DNA of 63,621 bases. It comes from NORP240 sp038134485 (lineage in GTDB: Bacteria; Pseudomonadota; Gammaproteobacteria; Pseudomonadales; Pseudohongiellaceae). Each line of letters opens with the position of its first letter. Position 1 is the stretch's first letter. The notes beneath the pieces were generated by a model. It ran no database searches. It was given only the letters and a program-made list of their open reading frames with translations, and was not told the DNA's origin. Position numbers and translations under genes: made by a program. Of the stretch, positions 43,642 through 52,631 are shown piece by piece. Location of the stretch: assembly GCA_038134485.1 (NCBI GenBank), contig JAYPVG010000020.1, positions 1 through 63,621 on the forward strand. Direction: 5' to 3'.

Positions 43642-43945
43642 AACCCGTCGCGACTTGTCGCCAGCCCCGCTGGCCAGCGCATAATCCTCCCACCATCAGC
43701 CCAATGATTGTACGCTATCTGCTCGCAGTAACGCCGGTTTCTGTCCGATCACACCTCTTTTCGATGGTTTTATCCCATCTCGCCTGAGCGTCCTTGATTT
43801 GAATCTCTACTCTGGGGTAATGTCAGGCTGACGCCGCCGAAAGGATTCAGAATGGGCGGTGACGCCCGGAATTACCTGACATTGGCATTGACGGCTGCAA
43901 ACCCTCCCGGGTTCAAACCCTGAATAACAGCACGAGTGGAAGCCC
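43642..43945. other. 304-bp region upstream of the amino acid ABC operon
   Basis: No gene is seen. It contains the arfB promoter side and, nearer the ABC operon, a nested inverted repeat at 43819-43883 listed separately. The stretch between about 43690 and 43800 shows nothing recognisable. Confidence 0.5.
43819..43883. promoter_or_regulatory. nested inverted repeat upstream of the ABC operon
   Basis: AATGTCAGG (43819-43827) and CCTGACATT (43875-43883) are perfect 9-bp inverted copies 47 nt apart. Inside them CGCCGCC can pair with GGCGGTG. The element ends 62 nt before the substrate-binding protein ATG. It could be an RNA leader structure or paired operator half-sites. I do not recognise a known riboswitch class. 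Confidence 0.4.
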
Positions 43946-45205
43946 ATGAATACATCGCCCAGAAATCTTCTCGCTTCGATATCGATCGCAGCTGCGACCG
44001 CTTTGACTCCATTGACAAGTCAAGCCCAGGAGCCCGTCCGCATCGCTTTTATGGACCCACTGTCCGGATCATTCGCGTCCATCGGTACCAGCGGCCTGAG
44101 ACAGATTGAATACGCAGCCGAATATTTCTTCAACTCCAGGGGCGGCATACTGGGCGGGCGACCTATTGAAATTGTTCCACTGGATAACAAACAGAGTCCC
44201 ACTGAAACTCAGCTGCAGTTCCAACGGGCGGTGAGTGAGGGAATCCGCATTATTTTTCAAGGCAACAGCTCTGCAGTGGCTAACACCTTGAGTTCGACAA
44301 TCTCTCGCCACAATCGTCGCAATCCGGGACAGGAAGTTTTGCAGATCAATTACTCTGCAGTCGACCCGGCTCTTACCGAAGAAGAATGCAGCTTTTGGCA
44401 CTTCCGTTTCGACGCCCATGCGATCATGAAACTGGAAGTTTTGACTGATTACATTGCCATGAATGAGGACATCAAGAGCGTCTACATCATCGGTCAGGAT
44501 TATTCATTCGGACAGGTCGTAGCCGATACTTCCATCGCCATGCTGCAGGAAAAACGCCCGGATATCGAAATTGTCGGCAACGAGTTCCACCCAATTGGAC
44601 AGGTGAAGGATTTCACTCCTTACGTCACCAAGATAGTTGCCTCCGGGGCCGATGCCGTGATTACCGGAAATTTCGGCGCTGACATGGTATCTCTGGCACG
44701 CTCGATAATCGATTCAGGTCTGCGCATTCCTATCTATACATTTTATGCCGCTTATGACGGCATCACCGCCACCCTGGGAGAAGACGCCAAGGGTCTCGTG
44801 TATCTGGTGCACAACGAAACTTCAAACCCCATTCCGACCGAAGAACGCAAGGAATTCATTCGCGGCTTCAAGGCAGCCAATCCTGACAAGGACGTGACTC
44901 AGCCGCGCATATACAATGCACTGCGCATGGTTGTTGAGGCCATTGAGGAATCTGGGAGCACTGACCCCTATGATATCGCTCTCGCACTTGAAGACAGACG
45001 TCACACAACGCTTAGCGGCGAGGAAATCTGGATGCGCGGCGATGATCACCAGATCTTTCAATCCCTGCATATTTCTGTACATACCGACGAAGGCGTCGAG
45101 TTCGATGCCGACAACTCCGGTTGGGGGCTATTCAGTGAATTCCACGTGCCGGCGGAAGAAACCATCAGGGAAACAAGCTGCAGAATGCGTCGACCTCGCC
45201 GTTAA
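43946..45205 (+). CDS. branched-chain amino acid-type ABC substrate-binding protein
   Basis: 419-aa periplasmic binding protein with a signal peptide (about 1-27, cleavage near TSQAQE). The Leu/Ile/Val-family fold is seen in RIAFMDPLSGSFASIGTSGL, the NSRGGILGGRPIEIVPLD segment, and KDFTPYVTKIVASGADAVI. It is first in a five-gene operon with two permeases and two ATPases. Members of this family bind branched-chain amino acids, amides, urea or aromatic acids, so the ligand is open. The Cys pair in TEEECSFWHFRFDA and near the C-terminus could form a disulfide. A nested inverted repeat lies upstream. Confidence 0.9.
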   Translation: MNTSPRNLLASISIAAATALTPLTSQAQEPVRIAFMDPLSGSFASIGTSGLRQIEYAAEYFFNSRGGILGGRPIEIVPLDNKQSPTETQLQFQRAVSEGIRIIFQGNSSAVANTLSSTISRHNRRNPGQEVLQINYSAVDPALTEEECSFWHFRFDAHAIMKLEVLTDYIAMNEDIKSVYIIGQDYSFGQVVADTSIAMLQEKRPDIEIVGNEFHPIGQVKDFTPYVTKIVASGADAVITGNFGADMVSLARSIIDSGLRIPIYTFYAAYDGITATLGEDAKGLVYLVHNETSNPIPTEERKEFIRGFKAANPDKDVTQPRIYNALRMVVEAIEESGSTDPYDIALALEDRRHTTLSGEEIWMRGDDHQIFQSLHISVHTDEGVEFDADNSGWGLFSEFHVPAEETIRETSCRMRRPRR

Positions 45206-45251
45206 AGTGCTTTCCGGTTAATCAGAAGAACAGCTCAGAGAAAGGCCGAGA

Positions 45252-46202
45252 ATGCTGGAAGTCTTCATATTCGCGACCCTGAACGGGCTGGTCACTGGCC
45301 TGCTTCTGTTTATGCTGGCCAGCGGGCTTACCCTGATCTTCAGCATGATGGGCGTACTCAACTTTGCTCACGCAAGTTTTTATATGCTGGGCGCCTATTT
45401 TGCCTATTCCATCAGCTCCTACCTCGGGTTCTGGACCGGCCTTCTGGTAGCCCCTGTCGTCGTGGGCTTCTGCGGAGCGCTGGTAGAAAGGTATGGACTT
45501 CGTCATGTACACAAACACGGACATGTTGCCGAACTGGTATTTACCTTTGGACTGGCATTCCTGATCGAGGAGATTGTGCAGTTTCTCTGGGGTCGGGATA
45601 CCAAGAATTACCAGCAACCAGAGCTGTTGGACTTCCCTCTCTTCACTCTTTTCGGGCAGGAGTTTTCCGCCTATCGCGGCTTCATGATTTTCATTTCGGT
45701 GGCTATTTTCATCGGGCTTTACTACACGCTCACTCGCAGTCGCATCGGCATTATTATTCAGGCCGCCATCACCCATCCCCACACGGTTGCCAACCTGGGC
45801 CACAACGTACCGCTTATATTCATGGGGGTGTTTGGCGTCGGCTCCGCGCTTGCCGGCGTTGCCGGAGTTATTGCCGGTCCGGTGCTAACCACCTTCCCTG
45901 GCATGGCGATAGTGCTTGGTAGCATCGTATTTGTGATTGTCGTAATCGGGGGGCTGGGGTCGCTGGCAGGTGCCTTCGTTGCCTCGCTTCTGATCGGCCT
46001 GCTGCAATCCTATGCGATCGCCTCGGACGTAGGCATGCCAGACTTGCTCGATTTGATCGGCGTTTCATTTGAGCGCAGCCATCCGCTCAACGATTTATGG
46101 ACCCTGACTCTGCCACAGATCGCTCCGATACTGCCTTTCCTGTTGCTGGTTCTGGTACTGATCTTCCGTCCTACCGGCCTGCTCGGCAAGCGCGAGGAGT
46201 GA
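45252..46202 (+). CDS. branched-chain amino acid ABC permease, LivH-type
   Basis: 316-aa inner-membrane permease with eight or so helices. The start, LFMLASGLTLIFSMMGVLNF followed by AHASFYMLGAYFAY, is the LivH hallmark. GGLGSLAGAFVASLLIGLLQ is the conserved cytoplasmic loop that contacts the ATPases. It pairs with the LivM-type permease 4 bp downstream. The gene follows the binding protein by 46 bp. Its function as half of the membrane channel is firm, and the substrate is set by the binding protein. Confidence 0.93.
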   Translation: MLEVFIFATLNGLVTGLLLFMLASGLTLIFSMMGVLNFAHASFYMLGAYFAYSISSYLGFWTGLLVAPVVVGFCGALVERYGLRHVHKHGHVAELVFTFGLAFLIEEIVQFLWGRDTKNYQQPELLDFPLFTLFGQEFSAYRGFMIFISVAIFIGLYYTLTRSRIGIIIQAAITHPHTVANLGHNVPLIFMGVFGVGSALAGVAGVIAGPVLTTFPGMAIVLGSIVFVIVVIGGLGSLAGAFVASLLIGLLQSYAIASDVGMPDLLDLIGVSFERSHPLNDLWTLTLPQIAPILPFLLLVLVLIFRPTGLLGKREE

Positions 46203-46206
46203 ACCC

Positions 46207-47433
46207 ATGTTGACCAGACTCATACCCTGGATCGGGTTTACGGCAGCCCTCCTGATTCTGCCTCTGCTATTCGATTCAATCCTGGCAATTTCCGTACTCA
46301 ACCAGATGGCAATCGCCATCGTGTTCGCGCTGGCCTACAACATGCTGCTGGGGCAAGGGGGCATGCTGTCCTTTGGTCATGCCGTGTACTTTGGACTGGG
46401 CGGCTTTATGGCAGTTCATGCATTGATCATGATCGAATACGAGACAGTGTATTTCTCAGTTACACTGATCCCTCTCGTCGGCGGTCTATTCGGACTGCTC
46501 GCCGCCATTTTTATCGGCAGTTTCTCTACCCGCAAGGCCGGCACGGTATTCGCTATGATCTCGCTGGGAATCGGCGAACTGATCGCCGCCTCATCGCTAA
46601 TCTTCGTCGATTTTTTTGGCGGGGAAGCGGGTGTCAGCGGCGATCGCACTTTCGGTCCACCGTTCTTTGGCGTCGACTTTGCCCAGAATGTGGAAGTCTA
46701 TTACCTGGCGGCATTCTGGGTTCTTGTCGCCACCCTGTTCATGTACCTGTTCACTCAGACCCCGGCCGGACGTATGGCGAACGCCGTGCGCGACAATCCT
46801 GAACGGGCAGAATTCATCGGCTACAGCGCCCGGCGAGTGCGTTTTATTTCTTTTTGCGCATCGGGCCTGTTTGCGGGCATAGCAGGCGGATTGTTCGCCA
46901 TGAATTACGAATTTCTAACCGAAGAAAATCTGAATGCTGCCACTTCAGGTAGAGTGTTGCTGATGGCATATATTGGCGGGCTGGGATACTTCATTGGCCC
47001 AATAGTCGGCGCTGTAGTTCTCACACTGATGAATTCCTTGCTAAGCAACTATACCGAACTGTGGATGCTTTACCTTGGCATTATGTTCGTGTTGACAGTC
47101 ATGTTTTTGCCGCGGGGTTTTGCGGGCTTCATCATGATGCACCAGATGGCCTGGTATCACGGCAAGCTCAGATCCCTTTTTATTCCGTATTTGATCACCG
47201 GTCTCCCGGCACTGATAGCGGTCCTGGGCGTGGTCGCGCTCATCGAATTGGCTCACACCCAGGAAGAGTTACTTCATTTCCTTGGTATACCTCTGAGCCC
47301 CTCCAGCGCCATTAGCTGGGTTGTTGTTATAACCGTCACCGCGGTCGCGGTAAATGCCACCAGGCGATCTCTAGGACAGCTGAAAAAGGCCTGGGAATTC
47401 GCCAATGAGGCTGCTATGGGAACCAGGGAGTAA
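46207..47433 (+). CDS. branched-chain amino acid ABC permease, LivM-type, with C-terminal extension
   Basis: 408-aa permease. LivM motifs are AYNMLLGQGGMLSFGHAVYF near the start, NPERAEFIGYSARRVRF, and YIGGLGYFIGPIVGAVVL in the ATPase-contact loop. The core ends near residue 320. About 80 more residues contain two further hydrophobic segments (LITGLPALIAVLGVVALIE; SAISWVVVITVTAVAV) and a charged end, longer than typical LivM. It is tightly spaced in the operon (4 bp before, 5 bp after). Confidence 0.92.
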   Translation: MLTRLIPWIGFTAALLILPLLFDSILAISVLNQMAIAIVFALAYNMLLGQGGMLSFGHAVYFGLGGFMAVHALIMIEYETVYFSVTLIPLVGGLFGLLAAIFIGSFSTRKAGTVFAMISLGIGELIAASSLIFVDFFGGEAGVSGDRTFGPPFFGVDFAQNVEVYYLAAFWVLVATLFMYLFTQTPAGRMANAVRDNPERAEFIGYSARRVRFISFCASGLFAGIAGGLFAMNYEFLTEENLNAATSGRVLLMAYIGGLGYFIGPIVGAVVLTLMNSLLSNYTELWMLYLGIMFVLTVMFLPRGFAGFIMMHQMAWYHGKLRSLFIPYLITGLPALIAVLGVVALIELAHTQEELLHFLGIPLSPSSAISWVVVITVTAVAVNATRRSLGQLKKAWEFANEAAMGTRE

Positions 47434-47438
47434 CCCGG

Positions 47439-48191
47439 ATGGCGATACTTTCCCTGCATGAAGTCAACAAGAGTTTCGGAGAGACCAGCATTATCCGAAA
47501 TATTTCGCTGGAAATTCAGGAAGGCGAAAAGCACGCCATAATCGGTCCCAATGGAGCCGGTAAATCCACCCTGTTTCACCTGATCAGCGGTCGTTATAAT
47601 GTTTCATCTGGCACTATTTATTTCAAGAACCATGCTATTCATAACAGGGCGCCATACGAGATTGCTCGCCTCGGACTGGCAAGAAGTTTTCAGGTCACCA
47701 ATATATTTCCGCGCATGAATGTCTTTGAAAACATTCGTTGCGCCCTGCTGTGGAATTCCGGCTACCGTTATTCATTCTGGCACCTGTTAGGTCGGGAAGC
47801 CGAATTGAACGACAGGGCTTATGAAGTGTTGCAAGAAATTGGATTAAGTGACAAAGCACTTTTTCCAGCAGCGGAACTGGCCTATGCACAACAGCGGGCG
47901 CTGGAGTTGGGAATCGCTATAGCCGGTGGCGCGGAAATGATACTGCTCGATGAGCCGGTAGCCGGCATGAGCCACAGCGAGGCGGAAAGTGCGGTTGAAC
48001 TGATACACAAGGTGACCGAGGGCAAGACCCTGGTGATGGTCGAACACGACATGAATATCGTGTTCGACGTTGCGGATCGAATCAGCGTCCTGGTGTACGG
48101 CGAATTGATCGCTTCAGATACCCCGGAAAATATCCGAAAGAATCCCAGAGTCCAGGAAGCCTATCTTGGCGAGGTGGCCGCTGATGCTTGA
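47439..48191 (+). CDS. branched-chain amino acid ABC ATP-binding protein, LivG-type
   Basis: 250-aa ATPase with an intact Walker A (GPNGAGKSTLFHLISG), Walker B (MILLDEPVAGMS) and the H-loop in MVEHDMNIVFDVADRI. The usual LSGG(G/Q)Q signature before Walker B is diverged: the sequence reads ELAYAQQRALELGIAIAGG, with LAYAQQ in place of LSYGQQ, which is common in LivG. It overlaps the LivF-type gene by 8 bp (ATG inside its last codons), so the two are translationally coupled. With LivF it would drive transport as a heterodimer. Confidence 0.93.
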   Translation: MAILSLHEVNKSFGETSIIRNISLEIQEGEKHAIIGPNGAGKSTLFHLISGRYNVSSGTIYFKNHAIHNRAPYEIARLGLARSFQVTNIFPRMNVFENIRCALLWNSGYRYSFWHLLGREAELNDRAYEVLQEIGLSDKALFPAAELAYAQQRALELGIAIAGGAEMILLDEPVAGMSHSEAESAVELIHKVTEGKTLVMVEHDMNIVFDVADRISVLVYGELIASDTPENIRKNPRVQEAYLGEVAADA

Positions 48192-48879
48192 AGTTAACGA
48201 CCTGCACGCCTACTACGGCAAGAGTCACATTCTTCAGGGAGTCAGCTTCTCTATCCAGGAAGGGGAAATCGTCAGCCTCCTGGGTCGCAACGGCGTTGGT
48301 CGCTCCACGACTGTCAAAACAATTATGGGCGAGGTAGAACCGCACGGGTCGATACGCTACAAGAATCAGGAAATAGCCGGCAAAAAGGCTTTTGAGATAG
48401 CGCAACTGGGTATTGGGTACGTTCCCGAGAATCGCGATATCTTTCCTACTCTTACCGTCAGGCAAAACCTGATTTTGGGCCAGAAATCCGCCAGCACCAG
48501 AGGTCGCTGGACGATCGAGGAAATCTTCAACATGTTCCCAAATCTCGCTGAACGCGCAGACGTACATGGCGGCGTGCTCAGCGGAGGTGAACAACAGATG
48601 CTTTGCATGTGCCGCACATTAATGGGCGACCCGGAGCTGATCATGATTGACGAGCCCACCGAGGGACTGGCTCCCAAACTGGTCGAACAGGTAGGCAATC
48701 TGCTGCAGGAAATTGCCTCTCGGGGCGTCGCTATTCTCCTCGTGGAACAGAAACTCAACATCGCTCTGAAGATTTCAAAGCGACTCTATGTGATGGGTCA
48801 CGGCAAAGTGGTGTACGAAGGAACCCCCGAGAGTCTCTTGCAGGCGGACGACGTCAGGGCCGAGTGGCTGGAAGTTTAG
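48184..48879 (+). CDS. branched-chain amino acid ABC ATP-binding protein, LivF-type, with Walker A Lys-to-Arg
   Basis: 231-aa ATPase starting MLEVNDLHAYYGKSHILQGV. The signature (GGVLSGGEQQML) and Walker B (LIMIDEPTEGL) are normal, as is the H-loop region LLVEQKLNIAL. Walker A reads GRNGVGRSTT. The invariant lysine that contacts ATP phosphates is Arg (residue 40, codon CGC at 48301-48303). In most ABC ATPases this change greatly lowers hydrolysis, so the site may be degenerate, with LivG supplying the active site. A sequencing error would need two bases changed (CGC to AAA or AAG). It is last in the operon. Confidence 0.9.
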   Translation: MLEVNDLHAYYGKSHILQGVSFSIQEGEIVSLLGRNGVGRSTTVKTIMGEVEPHGSIRYKNQEIAGKKAFEIAQLGIGYVPENRDIFPTLTVRQNLILGQKSASTRGRWTIEEIFNMFPNLAERADVHGGVLSGGEQQMLCMCRTLMGDPELIMIDEPTEGLAPKLVEQVGNLLQEIASRGVAILLVEQKLNIALKISKRLYVMGHGKVVYEGTPESLLQADDVRAEWLEV

Positions 48880-48969
48880 CGAGTCGGAAGACACCGGCGG
48901 GCCTCGCGAGCACCTCAGGCATGCGAAAAGACCTGATCCCTTCTGCCTTTGCTGAATGGGCGAGCGGGT

Positions 48970-49971
48970 CTATTCCCCGGCGCGAATTTTGCCGCCGTCA
49001 GCCGCCGCCATCATAGCGACTATCGCTTCGACAATGCGTGGTTCAAGACCTTCAGTATGACCCTTGTCGATACGCACCACGTCCGCAACCACGCGCCCAC
49101 CGTCACAGTCTGGATATTCGAATATCTGGGAAACACCTCCCCGGGGCAAGCGCCCCCATTCCCGGGAAGCCGGGTTCTGGTGCCCACTGTCATGCACGTA
49201 TCCCGCCTCGGAGTCCACGACGTCAGGTCGCTGCACTCGCGCGCCGCAGTTGTGCCTGGCAGCAAGACTGGAGGTGATCGGTAAGTCGACAATTTCGTAT
49301 TCACCGATCGCGAAAATATGCGAAAAATCGCATGCCGGCTGCACTACTTCAGGCCTGGGTGCTGGTGGAGGAGCATTCGGGTCGGCGGGCGGATCATCAA
49401 GCTGGCGTGGCCGGCCAGCGCCAGGTGCCCGTTCCGGTGAACCTCCGAGTCGCCCACCGGAGAGACTCAGAAACCCGTCTACCCGGCCAGAAAAGAAGTC
49501 TGTACACACAAGGCGGCGGGAGGTGGAACCGCCCTGGGAGTGGCCCGCGAGCCAGAATGCACGAATATTCTGCTGCCCGATTGCCGCAGTTACCTGGGAA
49601 ACAATATTTTGCAGGTAGGTATCGTCTACCTCCGACCAGCGGCGGGTCGGTGAGTAGGGGGTGGCGACAACCAGTCTATATTTCTCCTTGTATTCAAATG
49701 CGGGAAAGTAGCCGTGCTGGTAGCGCGTATTGGAGCCTCCACCATGCAAATTGAGAATGAAGGTCACCTCTTGTCCCGCCTGCAAATCACAGGGGTAGTC
49801 CAGCACGTAGGTTCGTCCGGTGGCCGGCTCGGTGACCGGCTGATCAAGGTCAGGTGTGCATGCCGAACCGAGCAGATTGATACTCTGCTGTGCCACTCCC
49901 GCGCTTGAGGCCAGTGCCAGGATCGCGGTCGTCACTATTCCCAAAAGGTTTTTCAGCGTAACCGTACTCAA
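48970..49971 (-). CDS. secreted esterase/hydrolase, PHB-depolymerase-like
   Basis: 333-aa alpha/beta hydrolase with a signal peptide (about 1-27, cleavage near GVAQQS). The oxyanion region is ILNLHGGGSNTRYQ, the nucleophile elbow is LAGHSQGGSTSR, and a His near GHTEGLEPRIVEAI may complete the triad. A proline-rich insert (PPADPNAPPPAPRPE) sits in the lid region. The start is a TTG that overlaps the stop of the upstream gene (TTGA). It is the last gene of the five-gene minus-strand operon with DUF1592 and DUF1552. Substrates could be polyesters, feruloyl esters or similar. Confidence 0.82.
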   Translation of the reverse strand: MSTVTLKNLLGIVTTAILALASSAGVAQQSINLLGSACTPDLDQPVTEPATGRTYVLDYPCDLQAGQEVTFILNLHGGGSNTRYQHGYFPAFEYKEKYRLVVATPYSPTRRWSEVDDTYLQNIVSQVTAAIGQQNIRAFWLAGHSQGGSTSRRLVCTDFFSGRVDGFLSLSGGRLGGSPERAPGAGRPRQLDDPPADPNAPPPAPRPEVVQPACDFSHIFAIGEYEIVDLPITSSLAARHNCGARVQRPDVVDSEAGYVHDSGHQNPASREWGRLPRGGVSQIFEYPDCDGGRVVADVVRIDKGHTEGLEPRIVEAIVAMMAAADGGKIRAGE

Positions 49972-50951
49972 CGACTGGCTGCCTCTCGCGCCTCGCGCGC
50001 ACGACCGGCACTGAGGATATTCCGTATGGCGTGGTTGCCTTCGTGACAGGCGTACTCGTACATCACGTATTCCGAATCCCGTGTCAACGGCATGGAAATG
50101 GTGAACGGCTGCGTATAGATCTCGGGGTCGGTTACCCGTACTTCCCAGATAATGGTGTCCTCACTGACGCGGGTGAAGCGCTCTTCCACATGCAGATCTT
50201 CGGTCACCGGCACGCCTTTGAGGCGCCCGCCAGCAGTGCTGTTGGCGATCATCCCCCTGTCATTGAAATTGGTGGTCTCGACAACCAGGGTTTCGCCTTC
50301 CCAGTGCGCCACCGAGTCCCCCATCCACAGTTTGATCCGATCGTCGATATGTCCGGATTTTTGCAGCGGAATTACTCGCACATCATGAATCATTTCATAG
50401 ACGATGGTAACCGTGTCAGGCGTTTGAATGATGCGATAGGCGTTGTTGTAACCCGCCGGCAACATGGACCCGGGCACGCCTCGAGTGATGCAGCGATCCC
50501 ATACTGTGTGATAAATATAATTATCCTCTACGTGTGCAAAATAGTAATCCCGCACCTGCAGCGCCGATTCACGGATCGGGGCGCGACCGTTGGGCGGATC
50601 GACGATCAAAGATGTCTGTCCGGTAGAGAGTACGGTGTCACCGGAGTCGAGCCAGATCTGGTTATAGCCTCCGACATTCCCCCCCGCGGCCACTTCGATG
50701 TTGTTGTCAGCTTCAATTCGCCGCTCCGCAGTCCGAGTCTCCATCGCTCTGATTTCGTCATCACTGAGAAAAGCCCTATCCGCCAGGGAGGCAGGCCGCT
50801 CAATGGGCGTGATCGTGGCGTTGGTCCAGATGCCCTGCAGGTCAGGCTGACCATCGGGGGTGCGGCTGTTGACCCAGTTGTCCTGCGCCAGAACGACGTT
50901 GGACGCCGCCAGGACAAGTATTATTAGCGATAGTTTCTGCGTAGTTGTCAT
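49968..50951 (-). CDS. exported protein of unknown function (DLQGIW family)
   Basis: 327 aa with a signal peptide (about 1-24, cleavage near VLAQDN). GGGAGGTCGTA stands before the ATG at 50951. It begins WVNSRTPDGQPDLQGIWTNA, then LWMGDSVAHWEGETLVVETT followed by NFNDRG. This pattern is common in large families of exported proteins in Acidobacteria and some Gammaproteobacteria, which have no assigned reaction. The Trp-rich strands suggest an extended beta fold. It lies 104 bp after the ankyrin gene and overlaps the esterase gene start. Confidence 0.75.
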   Translation of the reverse strand: MTTTQKLSLIILVLAASNVVLAQDNWVNSRTPDGQPDLQGIWTNATITPIERPASLADRAFLSDDEIRAMETRTAERRIEADNNIEVAAGGNVGGYNQIWLDSGDTVLSTGQTSLIVDPPNGRAPIRESALQVRDYYFAHVEDNYIYHTVWDRCITRGVPGSMLPAGYNNAYRIIQTPDTVTIVYEMIHDVRVIPLQKSGHIDDRIKLWMGDSVAHWEGETLVVETTNFNDRGMIANSTAGGRLKGVPVTEDLHVEERFTRVSEDTIIWEVRVTDPEIYTQPFTISMPLTRDSEYVMYEYACHEGNHAIRNILSAGRAREAREAASR

Positions 50952-51055
50952 TACGACCTCCCGGGAAGTGGGGATGTAACTTGTTGTTATGCCGAAAACT
51001 TTACCACAAGCCGCGGGCAATCACACCCACGGGTCGAGTTGGATTACTGGCTTGA

Positions 51056-52618
51056 TCAGTTGGAACGAAGTGCGCCCAGTTCCTCGAGCACTTCTCTGGC
51101 AGAGGGACCCTGTCGTTCCGGGGTTTCCAGCACCAGTATACCGGGACCGCGGTTTTCCGCTGCTATCGCCAGGTCCAAAGGCGTCCGACCGCTGGCATCG
51201 AGGACATTGATGTCGGCGCCGCGTCCGGCAAGTTCCCGCACCACCCCCGCCAGATTCCGAATTGCCGCGTCGTGCAGCGCGGTGGCGCCGCTGAAATCGG
51301 TATGATCAAGATTGATTCCATGGTCGGCAGCGACCTTCACTGACTCGACCGCCAGCCGTTCTTCTCTCTCCGGATCGGGATTGGCCTGGACATAATACCG
51401 CTGACGCGTGCTGTCACCCCTGACGGCAGCCTGAACAGCGCTTTCAAAGCCGCCCACCACTTCCGGCGCGGGCGGGTTATCCCGTTCTTCGCGACTGCGC
51501 AGGCGGCGGTGCTGGGCTTCACTGGTGAGCATTGGGTCCGCGCCGCTGTCGGCCAGCGCAGTCATGATTTCGGGCTCGCGGAAACTGGCCGCGATCCAGT
51601 AAGGAGTGGCCCCGATCAACGGTGATTTCAACACCCAGTCCTCACTGGCACGTTGCACCGGATTGGCCTTTAACAGGCGCTGATTGGGATCTGCACCATT
51701 GTCAAGCAGCGCTTCCACCACGGCGAGATCGCCCCGCAGGATGGCTGCGTGCAGCGCCGTGTACCCGGCCCCCATTGAGTTGGCATTTGCCCCTCGCTCA
51801 AGTAGCTCAATAGCAAGCTCCGTGTGGCCACTGTGAGCGGCGACCACCAGCGGACTGCTGCCGTTACCGGCGACGCCGTCGACGTCCGCCCCGGAATTCA
51901 GCAGCAGACGCGCCATCTCAAGGTGCCCTTCGCGAGCAGCAAACAGCAGCGGGGAATAGCCACCGAGGTTTTCCGTCACGCCCTGATCGAAAGCTCCGCC
52001 GTTGGTGGCATCGGCAAACATGAGCATGGGACGCACCTTGGAACGGGCTTCCAGGTCTGCACCGGCCTCGATCAACGCCCGCCCGACTTCCACGTGACCC
52101 TGGGCGGCTGCCCACATCAGTGCAGTCTGGTGACGGGAATCTTCCCGGACGTTGACCTCCGCGCCTGCTGCAATCAGGCTGTTTACGCCGGCGACGGTGC
52201 CGGAGCGGGAAGCCGTCATGATCGGCGTTTCGTTCATCTGCAGCGGGAGATTCGGATTGGCGCCAGCCTCGAGCAGCCGACCAATCAGTTCGCCCTGTCC
52301 GCTTTTAGCGGCGATATAAAGAGCTGATGCCCCCAGTCGGTTGACCGCGTTGACATCGGCGCCCGCTTCGATCAGGGCGTTTACCATGCCCAGGTTGCTG
52401 CGATGCACCGCCCAATGCAGGGCGGTCGCGCCGTCAGGCTGCCTGGCATCCGGATCGACTCCTTCACCGAGCAGTGTACGTACCATCCCGAGGTCCTGGT
52501 TGCGGGCAGCGTCAATAAGATCGGATGCTGCAAGCGGGCAGGCAAAGCAAACCGCTAGCAGCGCCGCCAGCGGAACTGCCGGCCTGACATACCAACGCTT
52601 GCTGATTCCAGCCGACAT
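51056..52618 (-). CDS. secreted ankyrin-repeat protein
   Basis: 520 aa with a signal peptide (hydrophobic about 13-31, cleavage near PLAASD). About eleven ankyrin units follow, with patterns such as GATALHWAVHRSNLGMVNAL and GYTALHAAILRGDLAVVEAL. A less regular stretch at about 375-435 separates the last two repeats near the C-terminus. Exported ankyrin proteins often accompany DUF1552/DUF1592 genes and may scaffold periplasmic proteins. Its gene is 13 bp after the DUF1552 gene, so they are co-expressed. Its specific partner is unknown. Confidence 0.88.
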   Translation of the reverse strand: MSAGISKRWYVRPAVPLAALLAVCFACPLAASDLIDAARNQDLGMVRTLLGEGVDPDARQPDGATALHWAVHRSNLGMVNALIEAGADVNAVNRLGASALYIAAKSGQGELIGRLLEAGANPNLPLQMNETPIMTASRSGTVAGVNSLIAAGAEVNVREDSRHQTALMWAAAQGHVEVGRALIEAGADLEARSKVRPMLMFADATNGGAFDQGVTENLGGYSPLLFAAREGHLEMARLLLNSGADVDGVAGNGSSPLVVAAHSGHTELAIELLERGANANSMGAGYTALHAAILRGDLAVVEALLDNGADPNQRLLKANPVQRASEDWVLKSPLIGATPYWIAASFREPEIMTALADSGADPMLTSEAQHRRLRSREERDNPPAPEVVGGFESAVQAAVRGDSTRQRYYVQANPDPEREERLAVESVKVAADHGINLDHTDFSGATALHDAAIRNLAGVVRELAGRGADINVLDASGRTPLDLAIAAENRGPGILVLETPERQGPSAREVLEELGALRSN

Positions 52619-52631
52619 CCCCTGTCCCCCT

